A DNA stretch of 64,000 nt from Amycolatopsis jejuensis (lineage in GTDB: Bacteria; Actinomycetota; Actinomycetes; Mycobacteriales; Pseudonocardiaceae), in assembly GCF_000717335.1 (NCBI RefSeq), contig NZ_JNYZ01000001.1, positions 62,001 to 126,000 on the forward strand, in the 5' to 3' direction. The notes under the pieces were generated by a model. It was not told where the DNA came from. It was given only the letters and a program-made list of their open reading frames with translations, and made no database searches. Both the position numbers and the translations under genes were made by a program. This document shows positions 20,267 through 28,770 of the stretch, in pieces. Numbering within the stretch: position 1 is the first letter of the stretch; every line of letters starts with the position of its first letter.

Positions 20267-20926
20267 GTGCGCGTGCTGCTGGTGGAGGACGACACCGGGG
20301 TCGCCAGGGCGCTCGCCGAAACGCTGGACGCGCGCGGCCATTCCGTCACCGCGGTCGGCCGCGGCGCCGATGCCCTCACCCGGCATCGCGACGCCGACCT
20401 CCTGCTGCTCGACCTCGGGCTGCCCGACCTCGACGGGCTGGACGTCCTGCGCAAGATCCGGCAGGTGTCCGGGGTGCCGTTGATCGTGCTCACCGCGCGC
20501 GACGACGAGCGGTCGGTCGTCCGCGCGCTGCGCCTCGGTGCCGACGACTACCTCGCGAAACCGGTGCGGCTGGCCGAATTGCTGGCCCGGATGGACGCGG
20601 TCGCCCGGCGCGCCGGGTCGCCCGCCACCACCCCCGAGGTGGTGCACGTCGAGGACGTCGAGATCGACCTCGGTGCCCGCCGCGTGCTCGTCGGCGGGCG
20701 GGATGCCGGGCTGACCACGAAGGAGTTCGCGGTGCTCGCGGTGCTGGCCGCGCGGCCCGGGACCGCGGTGAGCCGCCAGCAGCTGATGGACGAGGTCTGG
20801 GGCGACGCGTACCTCGCGGTGTCGCGGTCGCTCGACGTCCACATGACCCAGCTGCGCGCGAAACTCGACCGGCCCGGGCTGCTCACCACGATCCGCGGGT
20901 TCGGTTACCGGCTCGGCCGGGGCTGA
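20267..20926 (+). CDS. OmpR-family response regulator
   Basis: A 219-residue two-domain regulator. The receiver domain has the acidic pair VEDD at 7-9, phospho-acceptor Asp49 in LLLLDLGLPD, the Thr in LIVLTAR and the Lys in DDYLAKP. The C-terminal winged helix (LTTKEFAVLAVLAARPG onwards, VDVHMTQLRAKL-like SLDVHMTQLRAKLDR, IRGFGYRLG) binds DNA. The start is GTG 20267. The paired histidine kinase begins 3 bp after the stop. Together with the MHS transporter and TAXI protein the pair resembles TctD-TctE-type carboxylate response systems. Confidence 0.95.
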   Translation: MRVLLVEDDTGVARALAETLDARGHSVTAVGRGADALTRHRDADLLLLDLGLPDLDGLDVLRKIRQVSGVPLIVLTARDDERSVVRALRLGADDYLAKPVRLAELLARMDAVARRAGSPATTPEVVHVEDVEIDLGARRVLVGGRDAGLTTKEFAVLAVLAARPGTAVSRQQLMDEVWGDAYLAVSRSLDVHMTQLRAKLDRPGLLTTIRGFGYRLGRG

Positions 20927-20929
20927 CCG

Positions 20930-22315
20930 GTGCGCACCCGCCTGCTGGCCGTTCTCGTCACGCTCGCGCTGGCCGTCGTGGCCGCGTTCGCCGTGCCGCT
21001 GCTGTCTGCGACCGCCGATCAGCGGACCCAGGAGCTGGTGATTTCGCGCAGCAGCGACGTCGACCGCTTCGTGGTGCTGGCCCAGCAGGCCGTCGATTCC
21101 GGTGACCCGGCCGCGCTCGCGGCCGATGCGCAGCGGTATTCGTCGTTATACAGCGAGAGTGTGCTGGTCGTGGACGCGCAGGGCACGCCGCTCGTGCAAA
21201 CCGGCGGTCTCACCGCTGCCGACCCCAGCGCGCGGACCCTCAGCGACGCGACGCTGCGGAACCAGCCCGGCCCGCAGGTCGCAACGATCACGCCGTGGTC
21301 GGACACTCCGGTGCTGTTCTCGCGGCCGGTCGGCACGGGTACGCGGGTGTCCGGCGTGGTGTTGCTGCGGGCTTCGGTCGCGGCCGCGGCCTCGGACGTC
21401 GCCGCCGAGTGGGGCGCGATCGCGGCGGGGGCGCTGGTCGTCGCGGCGTTGTTCGTGCTGCTCGCGGTGTTGCTGGCGCGGTGGATGGTGCGGCCGCTGG
21501 TGGAGCTGGAAACCGGGGTGCTGGCTGTCGCGGGCGGGCGGCGGGCACAGGTACCGGAGCGGTCCGGGCCGCGTGAGCTGCGGTCGCTCGCCGCGTCGGT
21601 GAACCGGATGTCGGACGCCGTGGTCGAGTCGGCGAACCAGCAGGAGCGGCTCGTCGCGGACACCTCGCACCAGCTGCGCAACCCCATGGCGGCGTTGCGG
21701 CTCCGGCTCGATTCGCTGGGTACGGAGGTCGAAAACCGGCCCGCGTACGAGGCGGCCGTCGCGGAAGTCGAACGGCTGGAACGGATTCTCGACGGTCTCC
21801 TCGCCCTCGCCACCGCGGAAAGCACGTCGACCCGGCTCGCCGCCCGGGCCGACAACGAACCCGCCGACCTTGCCGCCGTCGTCGCCGAACGTGTTGATGC
21901 GTGGCGGTTGTCCGCCGAAGACGCCGGGGCGACGCTCCTCCCCTGCGCCGGGCACACCGAACCGCTGCTCGTGCGCACGCCGGAAGGCGAACTCGCGCAG
22001 ATTCTCGACGTCCTCCTGGACAACGCCGTCCACCACGCCGGCCGCGGCGCGACCATCACCGCGAGCTGGGAGTCCACGCCGAGCACGGTCACCCTGGTCG
22101 TCACCGATGACGGCCCCGGCCTGCGACCCGAGGACCTCACCCGCGCCACCGAGCGTTTCTGGCGTGCGGGCGGCGACGGTGCGCCTCGGGGTACCGGGCT
22201 CGGCCTCGCCATCGCTCGGGAGCAAACCCGGGCCCGGGGCGGGATTCTGGACCTACGCGCCGTCGAACCGCACGGGCTCCAGGTGCGGATCACGCTCCCG
22301 GCGGTGGCCCCATGA
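20930..22315 (+). CDS. Membrane sensor histidine kinase
   Basis: 461 residues. A first membrane helix lies at about residues 4-24, an extracytoplasmic domain at about 25-158, a second helix at about 160-185 and a HAMP-like linker (RWMVRPLVELETGVLAVAGG). The dimerisation helix has the phospho-accepting His in DTSHQLRNPMAAL near residue 247. The ATPase domain has LLDNAVHHAG (N box), DDGPGL and GTGLGLAI (G boxes). The stop overlaps the TAXI protein start (ATGA), so sensor and binding protein are coupled, suggesting that the TAXI protein may deliver the signal to the extracytoplasmic domain. Confidence 0.95.
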   Translation: MRTRLLAVLVTLALAVVAAFAVPLLSATADQRTQELVISRSSDVDRFVVLAQQAVDSGDPAALAADAQRYSSLYSESVLVVDAQGTPLVQTGGLTAADPSARTLSDATLRNQPGPQVATITPWSDTPVLFSRPVGTGTRVSGVVLLRASVAAAASDVAAEWGAIAAGALVVAALFVLLAVLLARWMVRPLVELETGVLAVAGGRRAQVPERSGPRELRSLAASVNRMSDAVVESANQQERLVADTSHQLRNPMAALRLRLDSLGTEVENRPAYEAAVAEVERLERILDGLLALATAESTSTRLAARADNEPADLAAVVAERVDAWRLSAEDAGATLLPCAGHTEPLLVRTPEGELAQILDVLLDNAVHHAGRGATITASWESTPSTVTLVVTDDGPGLRPEDLTRATERFWRAGGDGAPRGTGLGLAIAREQTRARGGILDLRAVEPHGLQVRITLPAVAP

Positions 22316-23253
22316 CCATCACCCGTCGGACCGCGCTTCTCGGCGGCCTCGCCTTCGCACTCGCCGGATGCGACGACGCGTACCGCGGCCCGGAACGCAC
22401 GCTCACCATCGCGGCCGGGGAACCCGGTGGCTTCTACCTGGCGTTTGCCGAGGTCCTGGCCGCGGAGCTGACCCGCGCCGAGCCGCAGCTGCGTTGCACC
22501 GCAGTGCGCACCGAGGCGAGCGTCGAGAACGTCCAGCGGGTTCGTGACGGGACGGCCGACCTGGGCCTCGCGCTCGCCGACATCGCGCAATCCGCACTCA
22601 GCGGTGGTGCGCCGTTCGGGAAACCGGTGCCGCTGCAGGCGCTCGGCCGCGTTTACGAGAACTACCTCCAGCTCGTCGTCCGTGCCGAGGACCACCTCAG
22701 CGACCTGCAAGCGCTCGCCGGACGTCCGGTGTCGGTCGGCGCCGCGCGGTCCGGGGCGGCGCAACTGGGCGAACGGCTGTTTGCGGTGAACAACGTCCCG
22801 GTCGAGCAGCTGCACCTGCCCTTGGGCGACGCAGTCGCCGCGCTGCACGACCGGCGGATCGACGCCTTCCTGTGGTCCGGCGGAATTCCGACACCCGCGC
22901 TCGCGGACCTCAACCGCACCACACCGCTCGCGCTCATCCCGCTGACGTCGGTGCTTCCTCAGCTGCGGAAGATCTACGGACCGCTGTACGAGCAGGTGCA
23001 AGTCCCGGCCGGGGCGTACCGCGGGGTCGGCGCGCTCGGCACCATCGGGGTCGCGAACCTGCTGGTCTGCTCCCCCGCGCTGCCCACCGACGTCGCCGCC
23101 GCCGTGGTGCGCGTGCTCGCCGGACGCGCTGCCCAGCTCGTACCCGCGCAAGCCGTCGGTACGCAGTTCCTCGACGTCCGCACCCTGATCGGCACCCAGC
23201 CCGTCCCGCTGCATCCCGGCGCCGCAGCCACCTACCAGGCCCTGCACGGGTGA
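22312..23253 (+). CDS. TAXI-family TRAP-type substrate-binding lipoprotein
   Basis: A 313-residue exported binding protein. The lipoprotein signal peptide is RRTALLGGLAFALAGC, with the lipobox cysteine at about residue 20. The mature part matches the TAXI (TRAP-associated extracytoplasmic immunogenic) family: TIAAGEPGGFYLAFAEVLAAEL, VRDGTADLGLALADIA and LAGRPVSVGAARSGAAQLGERL, and a C-terminal domain with IYGPLYEQVQVPAGAYRGV. TAXI proteins bind carboxylates such as glutamate or dicarboxylates and normally work with a DctQM-like membrane protein, which is absent here. It is fused by ATGA overlap to the histidine kinase gene, so sensing rather than transport is the likely role. Confidence 0.85.
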   Translation: MTITRRTALLGGLAFALAGCDDAYRGPERTLTIAAGEPGGFYLAFAEVLAAELTRAEPQLRCTAVRTEASVENVQRVRDGTADLGLALADIAQSALSGGAPFGKPVPLQALGRVYENYLQLVVRAEDHLSDLQALAGRPVSVGAARSGAAQLGERLFAVNNVPVEQLHLPLGDAVAALHDRRIDAFLWSGGIPTPALADLNRTTPLALIPLTSVLPQLRKIYGPLYEQVQVPAGAYRGVGALGTIGVANLLVCSPALPTDVAAAVVRVLAGRAAQLVPAQAVGTQFLDVRTLIGTQPVPLHPGAAATYQALHG

Positions 23254-23270
23254 TCTCTAGGATTGGTCCC

Positions 23271-23696
23271 GTGCCCGACCGCCGACCTGTCGCCGAACTG
23301 CCCCTGCGAGTGCGTTACCACGAATGCGATGCCCAGGGGATCGTGTTCAACGCGCATTATCTGGCGTACGCGGACATGGCCTCGTTCGAGGTCGAGAGAA
23401 CACTGTTCGGGTCCCATGAGGCGATGCTCGCCACCGGGGTCGACCTGGTGGTTGCCGAGTCGAACCTGCGGTTCCTGGCGCCGTGCCGGTTCGACGACGA
23501 GCTGGTGGTCTCGATGTATCTGGTGCGTTTCGGGACGACGTCGATGCAGTTCGACTGCGAGATCCGATGTGGTGATGTGGTCACCACGGAAATCCGGATG
23601 CGTTATGTGTTCATCGACCCGGCCACGCTGCGGAAAACCGCGCCGCCGCCGGAAGTCCGCAAGGCCTACACGGCGTACCTCCCCGAGCCGGAGTGA
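23271..23696 (+). CDS. Acyl-CoA thioesterase (4-hydroxybenzoyl-CoA thioesterase fold)
   Basis: A 141-residue single hotdog-fold domain. The family signature YHECDAQGIVFNAHYLAYAD gives the catalytic Asp near the N-terminus, followed by a FEVERTLFGSHE helix and strand-rich remainder. Members hydrolyse acyl-CoA thioesters in the cytoplasm; the chain specificity is unknown. GTG 23271 lies 17 bp after the TAXI gene and the stop overlaps trmL, so it sits in the same transcript. Confidence 0.85.
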   Translation: MPDRRPVAELPLRVRYHECDAQGIVFNAHYLAYADMASFEVERTLFGSHEAMLATGVDLVVAESNLRFLAPCRFDDELVVSMYLVRFGTTSMQFDCEIRCGDVVTTEIRMRYVFIDPATLRKTAPPPEVRKAYTAYLPEPE

Positions 23697-24166
23697 GGCC
23701 GTCCGTGTTCCGCGTGCTCTTCTACCACCCCGAAATCCCGCCGAACACCGGCAACGCGATCCGGCTGGCCGCGAACACCGGCTGCGAGCTGCACTTGGTC
23801 GAACCGCTCGGATTCACCTTGGCGGACAAGCAGCTCCGCCGGGCCGGGCTCGATTACCACGACCTTGCGCGGGTCCACGTGCACGCCGATCTCGCCGCTG
23901 CGTGGGAGGTTCTGCTGCCTGCCTCGGTGTATGCGTTCAGTGCGTCGGCGACCCGCCTGTACACCGAGGTGTCCTACGCCCCCGGTGACGTGCTGATGTT
24001 CGGGCCGGAATCCGCTGGCCTCCCCGAGGAGGTCCAGCATGCTCCGGAGATCACCGACCGGCTCCGGCTGCCGATGCTGCCGACCAGCCGGTCGCTGAAC
24101 CTGGCCAACACTGCGGCAATCACCCTGTACGAAGCTTGGCGGCAGAACGGGTTCGGCCGTCCGTGA
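23693..24166 (+). CDS. trmL: tRNA (cytidine(34)-2'-O)-methyltransferase
   Basis: TrmL 2'-O-methylates the wobble base of tRNA-Leu. It has 157 residues (153 from an alternative GTG at 23705), the usual small SpoU size. Motifs: FYHPEIPPNTGNAIRLAANTG, FGPESAGLPEEV and the knot-forming SLNLANTAAITLYEAWRQ. The start overlaps the thioesterase stop (GTGA). Its stop TGA (24164-24166) is formed by the first bases of palindromic repeat R2, so the last codons depend on the repeat's presence. Confidence 0.93.
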   Translation: MRPSVFRVLFYHPEIPPNTGNAIRLAANTGCELHLVEPLGFTLADKQLRRAGLDYHDLARVHVHADLAAAWEVLLPASVYAFSASATRLYTEVSYAPGDVLMFGPESAGLPEEVQHAPEITDRLRLPMLPTSRSLNLANTAAITLYEAWRQNGFGRP

Positions 24167-24213
24167 AGGGAACCATCACGGAATCTGACTCCGTGATGGT
24201 TCCCTTCACGGAC
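24159..24213. repeat. 55-bp palindromic repeat, copy R2
   Basis: The most symmetric copy: 24-bp perfect arms (outer part GTCCGTGAAGGGAACCATCA) around a 7-nt loop ATCTGAC. It lies between the convergent trmL and VWA genes, provides the trmL stop codon and ends 6 bp from the VWA stop. Confidence 0.85.
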
Positions 24214-24218
24214 GTTAC

Positions 24219-25199
24219 CTAGGGAAGTCTCTGGCCGACCAACAGCGCCGTGGCCGCGCCCGCCATCAAGACCAGCGTGCCCAGTACCACCCACGGTTTG
24301 CTTGCGTCGGCGTTCTTCAGCTCGAAGCCGATCTGCTCGCCGAGGTCGGCGTACACCCGTTTCAGCTCGTCCGCGCTTGCTGCCTTGTAGAACTCGCCGC
24401 CGGACAGCCGGGCGATTTCGCGCAGGGACTCGTCGTCCACGCGGACGTCCTGCTGTTTGCCCTCGATGTCGACCGACCCGTGCGTGGTGCCGAAGGAGAT
24501 CGACGAGATCGGCATTTGCGCCTGCTTCGCCGCCTGCGCTGCGGTGTACGCGCCCCGTGGTGCGTACAGGTCTTCCGGCACCGTTTGCTTTCCGTCGCTC
24601 ATCAGCACGATCCGCGCCGGTGGTGGTCCCTCTGCGCCGCCGACTACCGCGGAGAAGCTCTGGATCGACTGCATGGCCGCGAAAATGCCTTCGCCGGTGG
24701 CGGTGGACTGGGCCAGCTTCAGGTTGTCGATCGCCTTCGTCACGCCTGCGCGGTCCGTGGTCGGGTTGACCAGCACCGTTGCCGTCCCCGCGAACGAGAT
24801 CAGGCCAAGGTTGATCCCCGGCGTCATGTTCTGCGCGAACTGCTTGGCCGCGTCCTGCGCTGCCTTGAGCCGCGTGGGTGCGACGTCGGTGGCCTCCATC
24901 GACAGGGAAACGTCGATCACCAGCATCACCGTCGCGCGGTTGCGCGGTACCTTCTGCTCGGCTGTCGGACCCGCCAGCGAGACCGTAAGCACCAGCAGCG
25001 ACAACACGATCAGCATCGCGGGCAGGTGCCGGACCCAGCCTTGGGTCTTCGGGGCGATCTTGTCCAGCAGTTCGAGGTTCGCGAACCGCATCACGCGGCG
25101 GCGGCGGGCCCGCTGCGCCAGCACGTACGCCACCGCCACCGCGGCCACCGCGATCAGCAGCAGGAACCACCACGGCGAGCTGAACCCGGTGAGGCTCAC
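24219..25199 (-). CDS. VWA-domain membrane protein (BatA-like)
   Basis: A 326-residue protein. Membrane helices lie at about residues 9-28 and 58-77, then a VWA domain with the MIDAS motif in MLVIDVSLSMEATD, TDRAGVTKAID and ARIVLMSDGKQT, and a C-terminal helix at about 298-318. Counterpart of M. tuberculosis Rv1481. With the DUF58 and MoxR genes it forms the MoxR-BatA-type module linked to envelope or stress-related protein maturation. GTG 25199 overlaps the upstream stop (GTGA). Confidence 0.88.
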   Translation of the reverse strand: MSLTGFSSPWWFLLLIAVAAVAVAYVLAQRARRRRVMRFANLELLDKIAPKTQGWVRHLPAMLIVLSLLVLTVSLAGPTAEQKVPRNRATVMLVIDVSLSMEATDVAPTRLKAAQDAAKQFAQNMTPGINLGLISFAGTATVLVNPTTDRAGVTKAIDNLKLAQSTATGEGIFAAMQSIQSFSAVVGGAEGPPPARIVLMSDGKQTVPEDLYAPRGAYTAAQAAKQAQMPISSISFGTTHGSVDIEGKQQDVRVDDESLREIARLSGGEFYKAASADELKRVYADLGEQIGFELKNADASKPWVVLGTLVLMAGAATALLVGQRLP

Positions 25200-26143
25200 G
25201 CGGCACCTCCCGACCAGCGGCGCTTACGGGCCACGACGAACCGCACCACGTCGGCGATCCAGTCGGAATCCGTGCGCAGCACCAGATGCGCCGCCCCGGC
25301 CCGGCGCAAACCGGACGCGACGGCCTGCCGGTGCGCGTTCGCCGCGGCACCGAATTCCTTGCGCAGCAATGCCGACGCGTGGACCTCGCGCTGCCGTCCG
25401 GTCTCCGGGTCGGCCAGCACGACCGTGCCGACGTCCGGCAGGTCGACGTCCCGCGGGTCGAGGATCTCGATGGCGATCAGCTCGTGCTGCCCGCCCAGTG
25501 CCCGCAGCGGACGTTCCCAGTCCAGCGGGCCGAGGAAGTCCGAGATCGCCACGGCCAGGCCGCGCCGCCGCGGCGGACGGCGCAGTTTTTCCAGCGCACC
25601 GGAGAAATCGCCGCGGACGCCCTCCGGCGCGCGCGGCGTTTCGGCCAGCCGCCGGACCAGCCCGCGGGCGTGCGCGAGACCGCCGCGAGCCGGTAGCCGC
25701 GTGATGCCCTGCCCGTTCGACACCAGCGCGCCGATCCGGTTGCCACCGCCACCGGTCAGGTGCGCGACCGCAGCGGTTGCACACACCACCAGGTCACGCT
25801 TCTCGCAGAGCGCAGTGCCGAAATCGAGGCTCGCCGACAGGTCTGCGACGACCCAGGTTTCGAGCTCGCGATCGGCCACCGTCTCGCGAATGTGCGGCGT
25901 GGTGGTGCGCGCGGTGACCGCCCAGTCCATCCGGCGCACGTCGTCGCCCGGCTGGTACGGCCGCGCCTCGCCGGGTTCGGAACCCGGACCTGGCACGAGA
26001 CCGAGGTGGTTGCCCTGCAGGAGCCCGTCGAGACGGCGCCGGACGTCGAGTTCGAGCGTGCGCAGTCCCGCTTCCATCCGGTCGCCGCGGAGGATCGGCG
26101 GCGCCCAGCCCGGGCGCCCGTCGCGCGAGGTTTTGCCGGCCAC
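25196..26143 (-). CDS. DUF58 domain protein
   Basis: A 315-residue protein with the DUF58 core YQPGDDVRRMDWAVTARTTT and a VWA-like second half (WVVADLSASLDFGT). Counterpart of Rv1480 in M. tuberculosis. DUF58 proteins are the standard middle partner between MoxR ATPases and VWA proteins; their biochemical role is unclear. GTG 26143 lies 4 bp after the moxR stop, and the 3' end overlaps the VWA gene start by 4 bp, so all three are coupled. Confidence 0.88.
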   Translation of the reverse strand: MAGKTSRDGRPGWAPPILRGDRMEAGLRTLELDVRRRLDGLLQGNHLGLVPGPGSEPGEARPYQPGDDVRRMDWAVTARTTTPHIRETVADRELETWVVADLSASLDFGTALCEKRDLVVCATAAVAHLTGGGGNRIGALVSNGQGITRLPARGGLAHARGLVRRLAETPRAPEGVRGDFSGALEKLRRPPRRRGLAVAISDFLGPLDWERPLRALGGQHELIAIEILDPRDVDLPDVGTVVLADPETGRQREVHASALLRKEFGAAANAHRQAVASGLRRAGAAHLVLRTDSDWIADVVRFVVARKRRWSGGAA

Positions 26144-26147
26144 GCCG

Positions 26148-27212
26148 CTACCTGACGGGCGCGCCCGCGGGCACCGGACCGGTGCCGCCCTGCGGCCGGG
26201 CCGAAACCTGCGGCAGCGGCACGGTCTGCAGCACGCGGGTGATGATGTGGTCCACCGGGACGCCGTCGGCGAGCGCGTCGTAGGACAGCACGAGCCGGTG
26301 TCGCAGCACGTCCGGCACCACGTCGACCACGTCCTGCGGGAGCACGTAATCCCGGCCGCGCACGAGAGCGAGCGCCCGCGCCGCGGCGATGATGCCGAGG
26401 CTCGCGCGGGGCGAGGCGCCGTAGGACACCCACCCGGCCACGTCGGCGAGGCCGTGGTCGTTCGGCGTCCGCGTGGTGAGCACGAGCCGCACGACGTAGT
26501 CGACCAGCGCGTGGTGCACGAACACCTGCGCCGCGACCCCCTGCAGCCGCACCAGCTCGCCCGGGCTCAGCACCTCGTGCGGGCTCGGCGGCGTGACGCC
26601 CATCCGGTAGATGATCTCGCGCTCTTCTTCGGCGGTGGGGTACTCGACCACGATCTTGAACAGGAACCGGTCGCGCTGCGCCTCCGGCAGCGGGTACACG
26701 CCCTCGTTCTCGATCGGGTTCTGCGTGGCGAGCACGAGGAACGGGTCGGGCATCGGGAAGGTCTGGCCGCCGATCGACACGTGCCGCTCGGCCATCACCT
26801 CGAGCATCGCCGACTGCACCTTCGCCGGTGCCCGGTTGATCTCGTCGGCGAGCACGAAGTTGGCCACCACCGGACCCAGCTCGACGTCGAAGCGCTCGGC
26901 ACCCTGGCGGTAGATGCGCGTACCGAGGATGTCGGCGGGCACCAGGTCGGGAGTGAACTGCACCCGGGAGAACGATCCGCCGACGACCCGCGCGAACGTC
27001 TCGACCGCCAGCGTCTTCGCGACCCCGGGCACGCCCTCGAGCAGCAGGTGCCCCTTCGCCAGCAGCCCGACGAGCATGCGCTCCACCAGCCGGTCCTGCC
27101 CGACGATGACGCGCTTCACCTCGAACACGGTGCGTTCCAGCAGCTGGGCGTCCCGCGCCGGGGTGCCGGGCTGCTGCCCGTTCGCGCCCTCGGCGAAGCC
27201 GGGCTCGGTCAC
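26148..27212 (-). CDS. MoxR-family AAA ATPase
   Basis: A 354-residue AAA chaperone. The P-loop is LEGVPGVAKTLAVE, Walker B LADEINRAP, sensor 1 LATQNPIENEGVYPLPEAQ, and the arginine-finger region DRFLFKI. The C-terminal lid follows. Counterpart of moxR1 (Rv1479) by order. I choose GTG 27212 (VTEPGFAEG) because GGAGG lies five bases upstream; an in-frame ATG-proximal extension to 27251 lacks a site. First gene of the moxR-DUF58-VWA operon. Confidence 0.92.
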   Translation of the reverse strand: MTEPGFAEGANGQQPGTPARDAQLLERTVFEVKRVIVGQDRLVERMLVGLLAKGHLLLEGVPGVAKTLAVETFARVVGGSFSRVQFTPDLVPADILGTRIYRQGAERFDVELGPVVANFVLADEINRAPAKVQSAMLEVMAERHVSIGGQTFPMPDPFLVLATQNPIENEGVYPLPEAQRDRFLFKIVVEYPTAEEEREIIYRMGVTPPSPHEVLSPGELVRLQGVAAQVFVHHALVDYVVRLVLTTRTPNDHGLADVAGWVSYGASPRASLGIIAAARALALVRGRDYVLPQDVVDVVPDVLRHRLVLSYDALADGVPVDHIITRVLQTVPLPQVSARPQGGTGPVPAGAPVR

Positions 27213-27323
27213 TCTTTCCTCCAGTGGTCGCACGTCTGCGGGCTGCCCCACGACCCTACTGGGTCACCAGCGTCCCGCACGGTAGCCAACCCCATCACCG
27301 GTGTGACAGCTGTGAAGCCGTTG

Positions 27324-27881
27324 TCAGTAGTGCTTACGGTGCTTTTCGAGGTCGTCAGGTGTGTCGATATCCGCGCTTTCGCCAGGCTCCGAGGGGACCT
27401 CGGCAATGCGCAGACCGCCCAGGGTGCGCCGTAGCGACGCGTTCTCGGGACTGGACGGCATCGCCGCGCGCAAGGCCGCGGTACGCCACGCGCCGACGAG
27501 CCACTGCCGGTGCCCGGTGTCGTCCACGAGCACCGCGCCGTCGATCTCCTCGGTCACCGCGGCGCGCAGCCGGTCCACTGTGGACTGCCGGATCCCGGGC
27601 AGATCCGCGGCCAGCACCACGACGGTGTCCTGCTCGATTGCCGCCAGCCCGGCTGCCAGCCCGGCGACCGGACCCGTGCCGGGCACTGCTTCCCGCGTCC
27701 AGACGACCCCGTCGTACCCCGGCCGCTCCGGCCCGCACACCACGACCGGACTTGCCCCGGCCAGTGCCTCGACCGCCCGCCCCAGCAAGGAAATCCCGCC
27801 GACCCGCAGCTCCGGCTTGTCCACTCCGGACAGCCGCCGCGCGGAGCCGCCGGCCAGCACGATCCCCGCGAACCCGCTCAT
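27324..27881 (-). CDS. mobA: Molybdenum cofactor guanylyltransferase
   Basis: MobA transfers GMP to molybdopterin. A 185-residue nucleotidyltransferase with the N-terminal GTP/Mo site IVLAGGSARRLSGVDKPEL, the central GPERPGYDG and VVVLAADLPGI (metal-binding Asp), and a DDTGHRQWL strand. The ADLP motif and length fit MobA, although related MobA-like transferases cannot be excluded. It is set between moxR (72 bp away) and the divergent GNAT gene; no other cofactor genes are nearby. Confidence 0.85.
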   Translation of the reverse strand: MSGFAGIVLAGGSARRLSGVDKPELRVGGISLLGRAVEALAGASPVVVCGPERPGYDGVVWTREAVPGTGPVAGLAAGLAAIEQDTVVVLAADLPGIRQSTVDRLRAAVTEEIDGAVLVDDTGHRQWLVGAWRTAALRAAMPSSPENASLRRTLGGLRIAEVPSEPGESADIDTPDDLEKHRKHY

Positions 27882-27945
27882 CGGCCCAGGATGCCCGCCG
27901 CGGAACCCGCGCGCGCATCGGGGTCGCGCGGGTTAGGTTTCCGGG

Positions 27946-28770
27946 GTGCCCGACGCCGAGCGGCTGCTGGCCGCCTACGACCGCGAAGTCCGTCACGCCG
28001 AGCTCACCAGCCCCGAACCGGGGCAGCACCTGACCACCGACCCACCGCTCACACGCGCCACCGGCGGCCGCCGCGGATTCGTCTCCGGCCCGCCGGACCT
28101 GGGCGTGACCGGTCCCGTCCTCGACGCGCTCATCGCCCGGCAGACGGCGTTCTTCGCCGCCAGGGGCGAGGAGTTCGAGTGGAAGACCCGCAGCCACGAC
28201 CGTCCCGCCGACCTGCCCGAGCGGCTGCTCGCCGCCGGATTCACCGCGGAGGACCCCGAAACCGTGCTGGTCGCGCCGCTCGGGCAGGTCGGTGCGATCG
28301 CCGTTCCGCCGCCACCAGCTGGGGAGGTCGTCGTCCGGGAGGCCGCCGGGCACGACGATCTGCTGCGCATCGCGACCCTCAGCGCGGCGGTTTTCGGGAG
28401 TGACGAGGCCGCCGTCGCCTCGGACCTGCTCGCCCGGGCGAGGGCCGACCCCGGCACGACCACGCACGTCGTCGCCGAAGCGGACGGCCGGTTCGTCGCG
28501 GCTTCGCGGCTGGAGCTGGTCCCCGGCACGTCGTTCGCCGGTTTGTGGGGCGGCGCAACGCTTCCCGCCTGGCGCGGCCGGGGCCTGTACCGGGCGCTGG
28601 TCGCCCGCCGGGTCGAAGCCGCGCGGACCCGCGGAGTCGCCTACCTGCAGGTGGACGCCCTGCCGACGAGCCGCCCGATTCTCGAACGGCTCGGCTTCAC
28701 GCCGGTGACCGGAACGACGCCGTACGTGTGGCGCCCGGTCAGCCGATCAACCGGGTCGCGTACGGCATGA
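27946..28770 (+). CDS. GNAT-family N-acetyltransferase
   Basis: A 274-residue protein with a variable N-terminal half and a C-terminal GNAT domain. The acetyl-CoA loop is in LWGGATLPAWRGRGLYRALVARR, followed by YLQVDALPTSRPILERLGF, the typical motif B. The substrate is unknown. It starts at GTG 27946. The last 32 bp overlap the convergent NlpC/P60 gene. Confidence 0.85.
   Translation: MPDAERLLAAYDREVRHAELTSPEPGQHLTTDPPLTRATGGRRGFVSGPPDLGVTGPVLDALIARQTAFFAARGEEFEWKTRSHDRPADLPERLLAAGFTAEDPETVLVAPLGQVGAIAVPPPPAGEVVVREAAGHDDLLRIATLSAAVFGSDEAAVASDLLARARADPGTTTHVVAEADGRFVAASRLELVPGTSFAGLWGGATLPAWRGRGLYRALVARRVEAARTRGVAYLQVDALPTSRPILERLGFTPVTGTTPYVWRPVSRSTGSRTA

Noticed and set aside
24480..27434. 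A very long open frame (984 codons) on the plus strand
   Set aside because: It is antisense to the MoxR/DUF58/VWA genes, has low-complexity Arg/His-rich content and no domains. High GC leaves such frames open.
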